The notes below the pieces were generated by a model. It had not been told where the DNA came from and searched no databases. It worked only from the letters and a program-made list of their open reading frames with translations. The position numbers and the translations under genes were made by a program. From JAAOIF01 sp965206195 (GTDB lineage Bacteria > Pseudomonadota > Gammaproteobacteria > PS1 > Pseudothioglobaceae): a stretch of DNA of 64,000 nucleotides. Positions 62,192 to 64,000 of this stretch are shown here, in pieces. Positions within the stretch are counted from its first letter, which is position 1. Every line of letters begins with the position of its first letter. The DNA lies in contig CBDBIZ010000008.1 in assembly GCA_965206195.1 (NCBI GenBank), positions 1-64,000 of the forward strand. Direction: 5' to 3'.

Positions 62192-62489
62192 CACTAACAA
62201 TAGATATATAGAATAGCGGATTTGGTGGTAAACCGAAAAGGAATTGTGTCTTTCAAATTTTATCTTTAACCCGGATTTGTCATTAGGAATCGTAATGAGG
62301 ACATAAAGCACAATAAAACAGGCACTTATGTCGAGAGGCATAGCACCGCTATGGTGATTCGACAAGTCTATGTTAAGTGTCTGTTTTGAAGCGATTTATG
62401 GACGTAATAGATTTTCTAATGACAATTCCGGGTTTAAAGGAAATTTCTCTGCTACTAATCCGCTACTCTCTATATCAATACCGTTGTAC
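62192..62489 (+). other. attC-like site 32, split by MITE
   Basis: Left box CACTAAC, right box GTTGTAC. Arms AATAGATATATAGAATAGCG and CGCTACTCTCTATATC pair. The 163-bp MITE and its TTTAA duplication sit in the loop. The left end TTTCACTAAC does not complement the cassette opening GTTAGAATC. Last attC of the array. Confidence 0.85.
62270..62432 (-). mobile_element. MITE, 163 bp, copy 5
   Basis: Same element, inverse orientation, flanked by TTTAA (62265-62269 and 62433-62437). Inserted in the attC loop. Confidence 0.92.
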
Positions 62490-62520
62490 TCCATGCCGTA
62501 ACGTAAAAACCCACCGCACA

Positions 62521-62584
62521 TTTTAGCACATTTGGTTTTTTGCCAACGCACAACCCAACCCCAAAAAAACCAAAAGAGCTAAAA
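62521..62584. repeat. Imperfect inverted repeat at array end
   Basis: TTTTAGC-ACA-TTTGGTTTTTT is followed, after GCCAACGCACAACCC, by AAAAAACCAAA-AGA-GCTAAAA. Similar stems around GCCAACGCACAACC flank accessory genes in many Bacteroidota (from memory). It may be a recombination site or terminator. Confidence 0.6.
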
Positions 62585-62658
62585 TCACCCCACGCTTAGG
62601 TGCGAATAACGAGCTAAGTGGGTATATTGAATGATCTTTCAATGACCGACAATAGTTA

Positions 62659-64000
62659 ATGATTTTAAATAAACTTAAACCTAGAAAATCCCTTAATAAA
62701 GCCTACCTAAAGGTTAAGCCCAACCGATCTGATATTGAGATTTTTAAAGAGAACCTTATCCATCTAATCGATCAAACGAACGATACCGAATCTGAGGAGT
62801 TTCATAAAAATTTGGTTTCTGATTTTCTAAAGAAGACCTACTACGATCCAAATCATTCCATAAATACCAAAGGGCGAAATGACCTAGTGATCCACAACGG
62901 AAAAGATGCCAAGTCTACTGTAGGAGTCATCATAGAAGCGAAGAAGCCTACTAATAAAAATGAGATGGTCACAAAAGACAATCTCAACAAAAAGGCTTTC
63001 CAAGAATTAGTCCTCTACTACCTACGAGAACGAATCACGCAGAAAAACCTTGAAATCAAATACCTGATTGCTACGAACATCAACGAATGGTTCGTTTTTG
63101 ATGCCACTACATTTGACAGACTATTTGCCCAAAACAAAAAGCTAGTTAAGCAATTCGAAGACTTTGAAGGTGGGCGATTAGCCGATACGAAAACCGATTT
63201 TTTCTATAAGCAAATTTCTGAACCATTTATCGAGCAACTAGATAATTCAGTTGACTTCACACATTTCGATTTGCGTGACTATGACAAACCACTAAGAAAT
63301 GATGACAAGAAGGACGACAACAAACTAATTGCCCTTTTCAAATTACTTTCTCCTGAGCATTTACTCAAACTTCCTTTTGCGAACGACAGTAACTCGCTGG
63401 ACAAGAAGTTTTACAGCGAACTGCTACACATCATCGGTTTAACAGAAACTAAAGACGGAGGAAAGAAAATAATTCAACGAAACAAAGCGAGTGAACAAAA
63501 TACAGGTTCTTTACTTGAAAATGCAGTCATACAGTTAGATACTTTAGACAAGATTCATCGACTAGAGAAACCCAGCCAATACGGTGAAACAACCGAAGAC
63601 CGTTTGTTCAATGTAGGGCTGGAACTTTCCATTACATGGGTCAACCGAATTCTGTTCTTGAAGTTGCTGGAAGCGCAACTCATTGCTTATCACAAAGGGG
63701 ACGAATCCTATTCGTTCTTGAATTTCAAGAAGATCAATAATCACGATGAGCTTAACAGCCTTTTCTTTCAGGTGTTAGCGAAGAAACACAACGAACGAAA
63801 TGGAGATGTAAAGGAGGATTTTGCCAAAGTGCCTTACCTCAACTCTTCGCTTTTCGAACCCAATGAACTGGAGCATAATACGATTCTCATTAGTAATCTT
63901 CGAGACGAAAAGAAACTCCCTATTCTATCCAACACGGTACTTAAAGACGATAACGGAAAGAAACGAACGGGTGAACTTAATGCACTTGAATATTTCTTTG
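62659..64000 (+). CDS. Type IIG-like restriction-modification enzyme, N-terminal part
   Basis: The first 447 codons of a large protein that runs off the window. Residues 72-95 hold a PD-(D/E)XK site: GRNDLVI (Asp75) and VGVIIEAKKP (Glu93, Lys95). The following region (LYYLRERITQKNLEIKYLIA, FVFDATTFDRLF) and the helical middle (LSITWVNRILFLKLLEAQLI) match the N-terminal half of Eco57I-type fused nuclease-methylases. A methyltransferase domain is expected beyond 64000. It follows the last attC by 170 bp; whether it is a cassette or the chromosomal flank cannot be decided here. Confidence 0.78.
   Translation, partial: MILNKLKPRKSLNKAYLKVKPNRSDIEIFKENLIHLIDQTNDTESEEFHKNLVSDFLKKTYYDPNHSINTKGRNDLVIHNGKDAKSTVGVIIEAKKPTNKNEMVTKDNLNKKAFQELVLYYLRERITQKNLEIKYLIATNINEWFVFDATTFDRLFAQNKKLVKQFEDFEGGRLADTKTDFFYKQISEPFIEQLDNSVDFTHFDLRDYDKPLRNDDKKDDNKLIALFKLLSPEHLLKLPFANDSNSLDKKFYSELLHIIGLTETKDGGKKIIQRNKASEQNTGSLLENAVIQLDTLDKIHRLEKPSQYGETTEDRLFNVGLELSITWVNRILFLKLLEAQLIAYHKGDESYSFLNFKKINNHDELNSLFFQVLAKKHNERNGDVKEDFAKVPYLNSSLFEPNELEHNTILISNLRDEKKLPILSNTVLKDDNGKKRTGELNALEYFF

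Larger units (their letters stand above)
1..62489 (+). other. Integron-like gene-cassette array
   Basis: About 30 small gene modules, all transcribed on the + strand, alternate with 32 attC-like palindromes. In most modules the opening bases are the reverse complement of the closing bases: GTTATCGG/CCGATAAC, GTTAGCAAAT/ATTTGCTAAC, GTTGTACATA/TATGTACAAC, GTTGGGCAAA/TTTGCCCAAC, GTTACCTGCC/GGCAGGTAAC. This is what excision and reinsertion of circular cassettes at G^TT predicts, and the sites vary in length (59-234 bp) as true attC sites do. The integrase and a candidate attI lie inside the array at 14477-15405. Array structure is seen directly; mobility is inferred. Confidence 0.85.

Overview
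The window looks like a low-GC Bacteroidota chromosome, probably a marine or Cytophagia-type genome (inference). The evidence is a protease ending in a T9SS-type VYPNP sorting motif, many lipoproteins with SCxx lipoboxes, TAnnTTTG-type promoters, and IS3, ISAzo13 and IS5-like elements of the kinds seen in this phylum. No rRNA, tRNA or CRISPR array was seen.

Nearly the whole window (about 1-62489) is an integron-like cassette array. Small one- to four-gene modules, all read on the + strand, are separated by 32 long imperfect palindromes that behave like attC sites. Each begins with a (R)YYYAAC box, ends with a GTTRRRY-like box and carries internal arms such as TAAAATGA/TCATTTTA. The strongest evidence is that the first ~7-10 bases of a cassette (e.g. 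GTTAGCAAAT) are the reverse complement of the last bases before the next attC (ATTTGCTAAC). This is expected only if cassettes circularise and reinsert at G^TT. Inside the array, at 14477-15349, lies a 290-aa tyrosine recombinase with all catalytic residues. It lacks the insert that distinguishes classical IntI, so it is Xer-like. It is followed by a TAnnTTTG promoter candidate, a perfect 24-bp palindrome and an attI-like junction at 15399 that opens the downstream array. A second block of cassettes (1-12.7 kb) lies upstream and is joined to the integrase locus without an attC.

Cassette contents, left to right: membrane protein fragment; lipoprotein plus FHD-type protein; surface-repeat protein; IS3 copy a; PEGA-like lipoprotein fragment; bacteriocin-like lipoprotein precursor plus PH-like partner; restriction-modification pair; three-gene lipoprotein/OMP module (truncated by IS3 copy b); sdpI fragment; ISAzo13; zinc-ribbon gene and integrase; three tandem erythromycin-esterase-like genes; intact three-gene lipoprotein/OMP module; three copies of a MITE-disrupted bacteriocin-like gene with its PH-like partner, with a metalloprotease/lipoprotein cassette between the first two; DUF1963-like; a two-gene exported module; TPR protein; then a 3.9-kb repeat of the start of the window ending in IS3 copy c; TIR-effector fragment; second copy of the two-gene module with IS3 copy d in its attC; a complete sdpCABI bacteriocin operon; chimeric and intact reprolysin-like protease cassettes; an NTF2-like cassette; a frameshifted metalloprotease; a CxxC protein; a second sdp operon (C-I-A-B) cut by IS3 copy e; further metalloprotease/lipoprotein cassettes, mostly decayed; and finally a type IIG-like restriction-modification gene running off the end.

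Taken together, the array is a reservoir of secreted or surface-anchored antagonism and defence modules (Sdp toxins with immunity, Cys-flanked hydrophobic peptides with PH-like partners, zinc proteases with small lipoproteins, R-M). It is being actively reshuffled by site-specific recombination, recombination between five IS3 copies, and a 163-bp MITE. Functions of the unnamed families are inference from sequence features only.
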